The notes beneath the pieces were generated by a model. That model was given only the letters and a program-made list of their open reading frames with translations, was not told the DNA's origin and ran no database searches. From positions 25,224,388 through 25,288,387 of the forward strand of contig NC_041006.1 of assembly GCF_004193775.1 (NCBI RefSeq): a DNA stretch of 64,000 nt. Direction: 5' to 3'. The DNA comes from Glycine soja (taxonomy: Eukaryota; Streptophyta; Magnoliopsida; Fabales; Fabaceae). Both the position numbers and the translations under genes were made by a program. Below are positions 47,701 through 59,346 of this stretch, piece after piece (position 1 is the stretch's first letter; every line of letters begins with the position of its first letter).

Positions 47701-49122
47701 GTGCTCTTGACTTCCATTAAAAGCTTTTTTCAATCTTCTGTAAAGGTGATGAGCTTTTAGAAAACGGCGATGTCTAGTGTACACTGTTTTTCTACCATGT
47801 TTCAGTTGTATGTAGCTTGTGTCTTCTTCACAGATGGGGCATGCATGATGACCCTTAACATTGTAACCACTGAGATTCCCGTATGCTGGAAAGTCATTAA
47901 TGGTACAAAAAAGCATTGCACGCATTTGAAAAGTCTCCTTGCGAAACCCATCAAACACTAAAACCCTTTCATCCCACAACTTTCTCAGGTCTTCAATCAA
48001 CGGACTTAGATAAACATCAATGTCATTTCCTGGTTGTCTTGGGCCCGATATCATCATAGACAACATCATGTATTTTCGCTTCATGCACAACCAAGGCGGA
48101 AAATTGTAAATTACTAGTAGAATTGGCCATGAACTGTGTTGAGTGCTTAAATTGCCATATGGATTCATTCCATCACTGGCTAGTCCAAGTCTAAGATTTC
48201 TTGATTCTTTGCCGAAATCCGGATACAAACTATCAATCTTCTTCCACTGGGAGAAATCAGCTGGATGACGGACCATTCCATCAGATTTTCTCCCATTGGC
48301 ATGCCAGGTAAGATCTTTTGCGTCGTCCTCATTAGCAAATAAACGCTTAAACCTTGGAATGATGGGAAGATGCCACAACACTTTCGCTGGAGGGCCCTTC
48401 TTTGAGTTTTCATCAGAACTGCAGTCCTCATCATCCTTCAACTTGTACCGTGACGCCCCACACCTAGGGCATTTCGACATTTCTTCAAATTCATGTCTGT
48501 ACAGTATGCAATCATTAGGGCAAGCATGAATCTTCTGATACTCTATACCCATCGGACACAATATCTTCTTTGCCTGATAGTAGCTTTTAGGCAATGTGTT
48601 ATCCTGTGGAAGCAGATTGTGCACTATTTGAAGCAATGAAGTAAAGCTTTTATCACTCCATCCATATCTGGCCTTGGCATTAACCAGACTTAACACCGCC
48701 GACAATAGCGTCAAGGAATTGTTACACCCCGGATACAAAGGCTTCTTTGAGTCACCCTGCAATCTTTCATACACAGGGGCATATGCTTGCTGGACAGACT
48801 CTTGTCCAAGGTCACGAATCATATCCTCCAAGCGATCTCCCATTTCTACATCAAACGGTTCGGATTGTTGCCCACTCTGCATGTCTGTCATTTCACCATG
48901 CCATATCCACGTCGTATAATTTCTCTTATTTCCATCACACAATAAATGCTCTCGTATGTCATCCAGTATTTGTCGTCTTCCGTTCAAACAATTGATGCAA
49001 GGACAATAATACTTTCCATCTTCATCCGGTTGACCTCTTTGTGAAGCAAATTGTAAGAATTGCTCGACGCCTTCCTCATATTCTGGGCTGATGCGACTTT
49101 CATTCATCCAACTTCGATCCAT
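44754..49122 (-). pseudogene. CACTA transposase (TNP2 type), split by a solo LTR
   Basis: Starts MDRSWMNESRISPEYEEGVE (Transposase-associated domain, residues about 1-75, with CPCINC). The TNP2/Transposase_21 core follows at about residues 200-560 (KCPRCGASRYK, FGKESRNLRLGLASDGMNP, CIDVMHVEKNVCDSVIGTLL), then DUF4218 (LKSHDCHVLMQQLLAVAIRD, YPLAFF-like MYFPLAFFDIMVHLIIHLV). After the LTR, the DUF4216 end (VKFTVCVFKCKWVDSNTGVR, DPFIMVEQAKQVFYVQDP). Removing 45681-46846 plus one GCGAC (1171 bases) leaves a single frame of 1066 codons including stop, with no other break. It would cut and join the TIRs; the intact-looking frame suggests the LTR arrived recently. There are no introns in this copy. 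Confidence 0.9.
45681..46846 (-). mobile_element. Solo Athila-type LTR inside the CACTA transposase
   Basis: Reverse copy of the same LTR family as 15071-16210: starts TGATCGAGG, ends GGCACATCA. It is flanked by GCGAC on both sides (45676-45680, 46847-46851), a perfect duplication. It has a 13 G run (45807-45819) and a small tandem of GAACAGAAACGTAAAT (46290-46340). No internal sequence remains, so LTR-LTR recombination removed the rest. Confidence 0.93.
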
Positions 49123-49448
49123 CTAAGTAATAACTCGGTCATACTCTCAAAGTTATTCGATGCATGAAAATCTCACTTTTTTATTAAAGGTGTGGCCCTA
49201 TCCCATTCGGCAGTGAACACGTAATAAAAATATTCATTGGTAACAAACATTTGTACCTGTGATGATGAGTAGCACGATCCAAAATGAAAGCAATAATCAA
49301 AGAAATAACTGAATGAACACCTACATAAGACAATCTTGTGTATGATAAAAAAAAAGAGTAAGATTAAGTATAACAAGCGCTCAGAAGATACGAGAACAAT
49401 TTATTCTAAATTATATCAAAAAAATGTCTTACTTCTTTCTCTTTTCGG

Positions 49449-49479
<31 letters not shown>

Positions 49480-52400
49480 ACTTCTATTACCTCTCACAAG
49501 ATCACGGAACTGCATTGTGGGAGGTGAGAACAATTTTGCATATAGTTTAATTTTGTCTCCAACTCATAGAAAAGACATAATCTAAGTAAAGAAATAATTA
49601 TATATGGAATACAACTATATAATATAAAATATTAAGATGAGTAGACAACTATAGGACCAGATAATAAGTAAAGAGAGAGTATATGTGATTATATGTACGA
49701 GAGATGTGGGAGGTGGGGATTCAAACACGACTGCGCTGAGTTTTGTGTGTTCTCTAATTGGACAAATCAAATCTCATTACTCTCTGCTTATTTATTAGAA
49801 AGAAAAGAGAAGGCATATATCTGTGGAAAATTTTTACTCCTCCCATGCCTTTGTTTGTTTGTCTTGATTGTTGTTTTCTTCTCTTCCCTGCCTATGACGC
49901 ATTCAATTTGTATATGTAGCTTCCTTAATTTGAAAACCAAGAATAAGGAATGGCTAAACACGAATAATGAAGTCATGCACGTGACACAAATACTATTCTT
50001 TCATTATCCTAAAGACAACACATTTTCACAAGACTTGAAATGAATCAGACCTATATACACTTACATTCATATAGAGCACTTTACGTTAATTAGTTTTTTC
50101 CTTGATCTATACCAGAATTTTCACGCAAAAAACAATTAAAAATTGGCATTTTGTTGTCCATTACTAAATGGAATTTTTTTAAAAATTAGTAAACATAAGA
50201 AAGAAAAGGGGCCGGGGAATGTAAGATATATAATCATCCTTGTAACTTAAATGTAAAGCACAAAGGAGGCAAGAATTATAAGTTTGATTATTAGATCAAA
50301 TCAAGAAATAATAACAATGACAAAGAAATTACTAATTACTAATTCTTAAAATAAACACTAAAATTACGTGGAATTATAAGGTTTGTTGAATGCAAAAAAA
50401 ATATGGAAGGAAAGGTTGCGTTCGATTTTTTTGATGATAAAAATTAATAATTATGATTTCGAATTTTAACTATAAAAATCTTTTTTTAATTTTATTTATT
50501 CCTTTTAATAAGATTTTTTTTAAATTGTGTTTTGTATTAATTTTTTATTTAAATATCTTTTATTATTTCATAATAAATGCTATATATTTAAAATATAAAT
50601 ATAGTTACATAAAAAGAACATAAATATAATATTTCTCTTATACGATGACTAACAAAAATTAGTTAATTAATTAAATATAGAAACAATTAAATAAAAAGAA
50701 AGAGATTATAAGTCTTAATAAACTTAAAGATAATTTTAACAAGATAATACGAATGTTTAATAAATTTAATATTATTAATATTATTCATTATTTTTAAAAA
50801 AATATATGAATTAATTAAAATAATCTTATATGTAAAGACCGAGGGAGTAACCATTTATTTTTGTCGATAAGAAGAAAAAAAACACGCGACTTGTGAATTA
50901 AATATTGCTCATGATTTTCTTTCTTTTGAATATTTGTTTGCCTTTTTTTTTCCCTTAGTTATTTTATTCTTTTCTTGGACAAGTCCTACTGAATGGTTTT
51001 ATCTTAGAACGTGCATGTATACGTGGCGTTAGTTAACCTTCTTTTCTGTTGCAATTGGATCACAAATATCAATAATTGATTTACCCTGTTATATATGGAT
51101 GACCATCTTGCTCAAATATCTGAATATGAATAAGTTCCATTTTGACTATCAGACGCAGTTTGACTTACAAGGATTAATGGATGCATGACATCGTCAACAA
51201 TGACAAATCTAATATCACATTAGTAATTAGTTAAAACATAAAATCTAGCAACATAAAATCTAATATCACATTAGTAATTAGTTAAAACATTATAGTAGGC
51301 TATTTAGCATCTAGCAACATAAAATATTCTTATTATATATGAATATGATGGACTGCTTTCTTAACTTGAGATGGGTAATTATAATAAACTGGTATTGGGT
51401 AAAATTTGAATATTCCTTGTGTACTAGTAGTGGGCTATTGGTGGGTCAGTAAATTTATATATCTTTCTATAATAATGATTTACATTTACAAGTTCTCCAC
51501 TATTATTTTACTAGCCCCTTGTAAACTTGGAGTATATATCCTTTTTTTATTTCTATTTCTTCACTATTGTTTTACTGGCCCCTTCTAAACTTTTTTATTA
51601 ATGGCGCAGCCAACAAGTGCCCTAAGGTCATCACCATTAGTCAGCTGAATGTTCCAATTAAATAAGGCTAAACTAAAACACCTCATGAGATAGTGGAAGG
51701 ATATAGATTTCATAAATCATGAGATAAAATAAATATGAGGCACACCTGGTTCTTCTCGAGCCCTGAGGTGGAAGAGTAGTGAGGTTGTTTGTGTCGTGCG
51801 CTAATGATGTGCCTGGTTTGGTTTCCCTTGTTGTGTAGGATTCTTGTGTCTGTGAAGTGTGAACACTGGTTTTGTTAAGAGGATAGTGTGCTGAACGTGC
51901 AAGTGAAGGGTAACAAAGGAAGGTGAGTGAGTGAGTGAGAGTGGGGAAGGAAACAAAACAAAAGAGTAATGGAGTCAGAGTGAGAGTCTTTGTCACTTCA
52001 CGGAACCCGAATTAATCGGTTTCAACTATGACTTTGCGTCCGCGAACTCAACTCCATGTGTCCTACCGTATTATTCTCACCTGCTCCCCTCCACTTTTTT
52101 CTAACTTCAACCGCACCTTTTCAAATTAAAAGAAAAGAAAACAATCTTATACCTCTCTTTATAAAGCGTTGCTTCCTTTCATTCTTTAAGCTGGGTTTGT
52201 TTTTAAGAAGAAAAAAAATAATACTGCACAGAAATTTTATATTTTTTATACTCTATTTTAATTTTAAAAAATTATTATATTTTTTATATTTCAGTAAATG
52301 GAGAAGAAATAGAGGGAGATGAAATAAGTATGTTAGAAAAGAAAAGAAGAAAGAAATAGATGAAAAATATAGAGAAAATAGAAGTTGTTTAGTTGAAGGA

Positions 52401-55400
52401 AAAAATATTTAAATTAAATTGAGTTGATTATAAAAAAAAACAATTTATAATAAAATACGTTATTACCCAATGAAAAAAGAAGCAAACCCAAAGAGCATCG
52501 CCTCACGGAAAGAGTAGAAAAACAAGAGACCAAGGGATATTCACGTAACACTGCAAGCACGGTACTTATTTCTAGGCATTTCTTGGCATTCCAGAGAAGA
52601 AAATCTGCAGCATAAAACCCATTTATTTCAAATATTTCGAGGCTATTTCAATGCTGCCAAACACAGCCTTAGGGGTGAGTTGGATTTATGGATAAAATAA
52701 TAAAAATTGTTTTATAATTTTAAAAATATTTTTTTCTTATCATTTTCAAATGATACTCTAAAAAAATATTTGAATAATTATTTTGTGTATGCATTTTAAT
52801 TTTCTTTTCTTTTAAATATTTATGCTATAAACACAAAAAATCTTTAAATTTTCCTTAGGGGCGAGGGAGAGTGACTGACTGAGTGAGAGGAAGGAGCAAA
52901 TTTTTAAATTTTTTCACATAGCATTAGGATGATATTTTTGGTTCAAGTTAACGTTTTTTCGTTATTGGTATTCATAAGTTTAGTTTTCGTAAGTCAGTAA
53001 TTTTTCAGTTTTGATTTTTGTAATTTTTTTTTTTGCTTATTATAAATTCTTATAAGTTATAAGTTTGTACGTTTTTTAATTATAATCTTTTTAAGATTTT
53101 TTTATTTTATTTTATAGTTTCCATAAGTTCTTGTTTTTAAAAATTAAAATTAAAAAACATAAACTTATAAGCATTAAAAATAAACAAAATATATTATAAT
53201 AATAAAAATTAGAAAAGTACAAACTTAAAAAAATGAAGTTGAATAGTTTTTTTTATATGAAAGGGAAAGACATAAAAAACAAAGACTAATGTGGGTGAGC
53301 TGTTGTGGTGCATTAGATGCCTTTATCTGATGATTTTTTATAAAGTAAATTTTTTAAAAATTGTTTTAGAAATATATTTGCGTATTTTTTAATTAATATA
53401 AAATAATTTAATATAATTATTTATTTATTTTTTATTTCTTTTACGTTCATTCAAACAAGTAATATTAATATTTCCACTTATTTTTCTTTCTTCTATTTTC
53501 CTAAACAACACTTTTTTTGACTATATTTATCTTTAATTTTTATTTGTTTTCTTTCATTCCTTTTAATTTTTTTCTCTTTATTAATCTAAACAATTGGTAA
53601 ACCACATTTGCACAGTAAAATCTATGTTGTAAAAATTAAATTAGAATGGTCTTAATTTTCCTTTTCTTAAAAAAAATTGTCCTCACCAAAGTCATGAAAC
53701 CCCTTGCAACCTCATTTTTTTTTGTTTAATTCCAATTTGAAGTCGTGAGTTTATCCATGGTTTATTTCTTTCTTTTTCGCATTTTTCTTACCTTTTATTA
53801 GTAAATAAATATTTTATCCTTAATATTAAAATAATCATATTAAATAAATTAAATCAATTTTTATTTTAATAATACTTATTTCAAAAAAGAAAGAAATCCC
53901 TACATATTCTACGACCTCTATTTCAAACATATTAAAAAAAAAAAGAAAACTAAAAAGTCACAGGCCCAAAGACTTCTACAAAAATCAGATTCTTGTGATT
54001 TTGTCGTCTATCAAATTCTATTGTGTTGTTTCTTTGTATTTTTCTATTGGAATATTGTTGTGTCATATTTTTTTATTTTTTGATGAATGATTCTTTGTAG
54101 TGAATATATGGATTAAAATATATTTTTTTTATGATGTTACAATGCTTCATAGTGGCTTTAGACACATGTTTGATGATAACCAAAATAATTTTTATCATCT
54201 CAATCAATTAGATGAAATATTCTAGATTAATTAAATAAAATGGTTGAAGATAAAATGCTTAAAGATCCTACATATGAACTTGATTACCTAACTTTTCAAA
54301 TAAAATGATTTCATATGTTCTTCCCTCTCAATCAAGAAATTATTAAGTGATTCGGACTATCATATTATCTATGATCCTAATCAATAATTATGTGACATAT
54401 AGATAATTTAATATTTTAAATTAATTAAAATCCCTTAGATCAATGAATAATACAATAATTATTATTCACTTATTATGATTATTGGTCGGAATCATGGATG
54501 ACGTGATGGTCTTAAACTACTTAACAATGTTTTTTTTCATCTACGATATCCAAATTCAAAATCTTACTTTAACCCACTACTATTTGGACCAACAATTTAT
54601 CGAAATACAACTTAATATTTGATTTATTTTTCAATAATCAAAGTTTTCAAATAAAAATTAAAAAAAAATCAGGAATACATGGATACTTATGTTTTTCAAT
54701 AATCATGCATAGTGCATTTTAATTATTAACAATTATTTTTTATATAATAAATTGTAAATTTTTTCTATTTTAAATAATCATCATAATTAAAGTTTTTGAC
54801 TCTATAAAGCTCAATATAATTTTAAAAATTTGGATCTTTTTGAGCAAATCATTATAATGTTGATTAATTTTCATGGGATATAATCACATTTTTTAAAATA
54901 TGTATCTTTTTAACGGCATGTATTTAGTATTATGCAAGAATCATATCTTAAATTAATTTTTAGAATTTTTTTATAAATAACAATGATTTTATATTTATTC
55001 TGAAATATGTCCATTGAAATAAATTATTTTATCGGTCAAAGAGATCTGACTAAACAATTATTTTTTTTGTCTTTTCTTGGTTGAATAGTTATTATATATT
55101 TTTATGTTTAATTTTTACGAATAAAAAAAATTAATCAATCCGAAAAAATTAATCCCTACACTTACTTGGATAGTAGTCACACACTACATTTGGACATTTG
55201 CAGTAGATCGATCTTTGACAAAAAAAAGTTACGCAAGATTTTAATTTCTATAAAGAAACCATATAATTTTTTTATATCATTCATTAGTTAAAATTTATTA
55301 TTACTACAATTTTTAGGATAACTAACATGAGAAAAAAAATTGTACAAAATAATTTATTATTAAATATTAGTGTAAAAAATTAAATTATTAACATACATTA

Positions 55401-55780
55401 TTTACTTTTTTTTTAGTAGCATCCACTATTTACTCTTTTTTTAGTAGCATCCACTATTTACTCTTAACACAATGCATTTGGTAATAACCAAAATATTAAA
55501 TTTCACCTTCATTTGTATGTTGGTCATTTAAGCAGTGAAGAAAAAACTTTGCTTAATCAAATGACAAAAAATATGATGAAGTCTAATCAAATTTTGTTGA
55601 TTAAATAATAATAAAATTAAAATTACGAAATTGATTTTAAAAATTTAGTTTAATTTTTAAATGTTTACCTTTTGAATTTATAATTGTTTCTTAATTATTA
55701 TATTTTTTTTAATTAAAATATAATTAATAACGCAATATATGATTTTTTTAAAATATATAAATAATTAAAAAAAAGTTTAT
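49123..55780. other. Long non-coding 5' region of the CACTA
   Basis: About 6.6 kb between the transposase start and the right subterminal array. It is AT-rich and without domains I recognise. It contains (AT)/(AC) microsatellites (49449-49485), a 34-base tandem unit at 51206-51290, a GC-richer patch at 51600-52560 with a minus-strand open frame (51673-51996) of unknown meaning, and a 31-base tandem at 55403-55462. The transposase promoter should lie near 49.2 kb. The length suggests captured or inserted sequence. Confidence 0.45.
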
Positions 55781-56345
55781 ATTAACATCGGTTTTTTGGA
55801 AAACCGATGCTAACATCATTAGTTAACATCGGTTTCTCAAAAACCGATGTTAACGTGTATGCATTAACATCGGTTTTTTGGAAAACCGATGTTAACATAT
55901 CATACGTTAACATCGGTTTTTCAAAAACCGATGTTAACTAATGATGTTAACATCGGTTTTTAAAAAACCGATGTTAACGTGTACAAATTAACATCGGTTT
56001 TTTAGAAAACCGATGTTAACATATCATACGTTAACATTAGTTTTTGAAAAACCGATGTTAACATCATTAGTTAACATCGGTTTTTTAAAAACCGATGTTA
56101 ACGTGTATGCATTAACATCGGTTTTTTGGAAAACCGATGTTAACATATTATACGTTAACATCGGTTTTTGAAAAACCGATGTTAACATCATTAGTTAACA
56201 TCGGTTTTCCAAAAAACCGATGTTAACGTGTATGCATTAACATCAGTTTTTTGGAAAACCGATGTTAAGAATGATTTTTTATTTACAAATATGCCACCGC
56301 ATTTAACTTAACATCGGTTTTGTACAAAAACGATGTTAATAAGCT
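55781..56345. repeat. Right subterminal palindrome array of the CACTA
   Basis: About nine units of TTAACATCGGTTTTT...AAAACCGATGTTAAC, spaced by short alternating joints (GTGTATGCA, ATCATACG, ATCATTAG). The hairpin core is identical to the left array but the spacers are different, so each end is recognisable. This is the 5' end of the element relative to its genes. Confidence 0.88.
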
Positions 56346-56357
56346 GATGTTAAAATT

Positions 56358-56373
56358 GCTTTTTGTAGTAGTG
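56358..56373 (-). repeat. Right terminal inverted repeat of the CACTA
   Basis: GCTTTTTGTAGTAGTG, reverse of CACTACTACAAAAAGC, followed by the TAT duplication. The left TIR (40649-40666) is CACTATTAGAAAATATGC, a diverged partner. Confidence 0.9.
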
Positions 56374-57547
56374 TATCCCTGGCCATTCTAAAACTTTTAG
56401 AATGAGAATTGTCTTGATCGAGCATGTGACTTAAAGCTGAAACAATATGGCTCTGAATTCCATAATATTGACTGAAAAAACAATATTTAAAAATATTCAT
56501 AACTGCACAAACTATTGTATGTGAATGAATAATTTTCTCACTGATAGAAATAAAAGAACTTCTACCTCATGGCATTAATTCTATTTTACACTTCATTTTC
56601 TGTGACAAAGATATATAGATGTGCAAATTTGGGTTTTTTCCCAGGCATTGGTAATAGACTGCCTATTTTGTGGCATGGTTGACCCTGTATTCTGATTGTA
56701 GGAGGTCCTCTTGAATTATTAATTGTTTTGTCTACCTTAATTCCAGCGGAAGTAAAGGCAAACATCATGTTGTATGCTTATAAGTTATGTTGATAATTTT
56801 TACTATCAATTGTATCATCATGAAACAGAAGTCGTTGGCGATATTGGGGTGGATTTTGTAATAATGGCAATTCAACTTTGCCATCTCCACAACATAAGTT
56901 GAACCTTGGATTCTGACAAATTTTATTTTTTGATATTCTTTCATCATACCACATTTGTGCATTACAATATCTACATTGGATGAGTTGATCACCAAGATCA
57001 GAATATCCTGAAATTGTTTAATATCATAGTACAATATGATGATAAGAATTTTGAATATTAATTTAAGAGCATGTACAGTAGCATCTGAAACTGCAAATCA
57101 GAATTATAGTCATTACTTTCAGTGTTGATTACAGGCTGATTAGTTGGAGATTGACAATCCTCATAGAAAGTCATAAAATTAGACCCTGAACATGCAAAAA
57201 TTAGAAATAGATATAATAGCAATATTTGAACCATAGCAAAAAAGAGCATGAAACATTCTTTTTTCAATACCTTGTGTGGATTCAGAATTTTCACTTTCTG
57301 ATGAATTAGACGCAATCACTAAAAAATAGAGAGGAAACAAAAGAAAATGTGATTAAGGCAGCTAAGTAAATTGATTTCTTGCAGAACATGCTATATCAGA
57401 TGTCTCACTATCATATTCTGAAGTGTAGTTAACTGTCGGTTGTGAAGATGACTGAGCATGAGCATGTCGCTTCTGCTGCATGATACGTTTTCTATTGATC
57501 CCGGCTTTTGCAGAATCAGATCTCTTTGCATGTTGATAGTTCTGCAT
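56374..57547 (-). pseudogene. Helitron RepHel, 5' part
   Basis: Adjacent to the CACTA, minus-strand reading gives SQYYGIQSHIVSALSHML, then HSKSFRMARD, leading straight into the RLAGDQ text across the insertion. Upstream: an intron about 56572-56477 (GT...CAG). The next exon has GQPCHKIGSLLPMPGKKPKF followed by AHLYIFVTENEV (Helitron helicase-like N-terminal, normally HRIGSLLPxxGxxPKFAQLYIYDTENEV). The zinc-finger-like IQCRYCNAQMWYDERISKN lies at about 56930-56980. Earlier exons are NRKRIMQQKRHAHAQSSSQ (57400-57500) and a short acidic piece (57270-57318). Stops: TAA at 56586-56588 and TAA at 56778-56780. It would start the RepHel protein. Confidence 0.85.
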
Positions 57548-59346
57548 GTTGAAAATGACTAAAGGCAGAATTGAGTGAATTATAAACTAACCAATAGATT
57601 TATGTTCAAACGAAGAACCAAATGCTTGTTTTAAATCTGCAGAAACTACAATAAAATTAGAAGATGAAAGAAATCGGACATAAGGCATTTTGTTGGTTCT
57701 GGATCATAGGCTGACTATTAGTGGTGGAATTTGCTGGATTAGATATGTTTGCATGTTGCTAATTCTGCATATTGAAAAAGGGTAATGATAGAATTGACTG
57801 AGTTGTAAGGTAAAGAGATGAGACCAGGGTAAATGAGATAGCAAAACTATGATGCAACATTAACAACTAGTAAAATTGGTAATATAGAAATCATGACACT
57901 TGGTTTTGGGAAAAATTGGGTTTTTGGACTGTTGCACAGCTTGCAATGAAAGATATTGTCTATTTAGGACTCTGGTGTCAATCTAGACACCCAAACCAAG
58001 GCCATAATTCAAAATAGGTAAGATAGAAATGATCATAGTCATTGGCGCAAATATTGACTTCTGTAACTGCTACTAACCTTGCAATGGAAGATATTGTATA
58101 TATAGTGATGAATTTTCCATTCACTAACACAAATTTGTTTAATTTGTACGCTCAAATCTATTAGCTCATGTGTTCAACTTGAAATATGAAATTTCTATTT
58201 TACATCTTTTATTTGGCATTATGTAACAAAACATGCAAAAAAAACTTGACTCAACGTTTATATCAGAGATGCGCATTGGTTGTTTATATATTCCTTGTCT
58301 GGCATACCACAAATTGTTTTTTGATTTCTCTTGTCCATAGATTAGACTTGTTTTATATAGTTCTACTTTGCTATAGTTAAAATCAAGATTATACTTGCGT
58401 AAGCCATCAATGAACTAAAAAATTGCAATTGAAATATAGAACACATGATTTTAGCAAAGCAGTGATAGCTGGAAAAATGGAGTGATAACATTCATGCCAA
58501 ACACATTCTAAATGAGGAAATATGATGTCAAGATAGAAACTTTTATTAATTTAAAGAGCACGTGGATTGAGAAGGAAAACTGAAACTAAAAATTTAACAC
58601 AATCCTCTGGATTCCATTTTATTCTTAATCTGGTTTTTTTGTTATTATTTTTATGCAATTCAGATGGGAATGGAATTCATCAAACAGTTCACCAAGAAAC
58701 AAATTAAGAACGTGAGAGTATCAAGTATCAGTATGACCACCAATGTAGCTTTAAATTTTTCTTCTTCGTTGTTTTTAATATTTGATGTTATTTGAACATC
58801 AATTTATCTCCTTTACTTTTTTTTAATTTAGGTTAACTCCTCCATTAATTTGTTAGAAGCATATAGACCATCAAATGTATGATAAAAAACAGTTCAATTG
58901 TATCGAGGACAACTAAACAATGACTAGTGGAAAAATTAATTGTTTTTAGTGCCATATTTAATATAAGAAAACTTGCAATACTACGACAGGAACACATAAT
59001 ATGGGCAAATCACAATTTAGGACGCCTAAAAGATCCACAAAAAAACATGCTAATAGACAATTGGCTAGTTTTGATTGCTTAAAACTGAGTGAATTGTAAC
59101 CTGTTTAAAACTAAGTCATAGTTAGCTTCAGACTGACAGAATATAAAAGGGAGAAATGTACAGCAGCAAGGGACATAATAGCATCAATAAAAAAAAAACA
59201 GTTTTCAAATGGCCAAAGCATCTGCATGGCTGAAAGAAACGCCAGGGGAATTGTCAAATGTAGCCATAACGAAAACTACATAATTGTCTGCTTAATATGA
59301 CAATATTTTAATAGCACCATGAAAACACAACAATAACAATCTGGAA
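57548..59346. other. Spacer between RPA-like and RepHel genes
   Basis: Mostly non-coding. The part near 57650-57780 may be an upstream RepHel exon, because QQHANISNPANSTT-like text repeats the neighbouring exon's style. The open frame 58186-58380 has no domain. Confidence 0.4.

Larger units (their letters stand above)
40649..56373 (-). mobile_element. CACTA (En/Spm) transposon, 15.7 kb
   Basis: Left end CACTATTAGAAAATATGC (40649). The right end in reverse is CACTACTACAAAAAGC (56373). The 3 bp target duplication TAT is exact (40646-40648 and 56374-56376). Both ends carry arrays of the palindrome TTAACATCGGTTTTT...AAAACCGATGTTAA. Two genes on the minus strand, TNP2-type transposase and a Transposase_24/Ulp1-type gene, are in the standard CACTA set. 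It sits inside the RepHel coding sequence. A solo Athila LTR and several stops disable its genes, but the termini look usable. Confidence 0.93.

Noticed and set aside
51673..51996. 107-codon minus-strand frame as a host gene
   Set aside because: No recognisable domain or splice partner. It is noted only as part of the unexplained CACTA 5' region.
56765..57034. Minus-strand frame 56765-57034 as written
   Set aside because: The real RepHel text (IQCRYCNAQMWYDE) is in another frame over the same bases.
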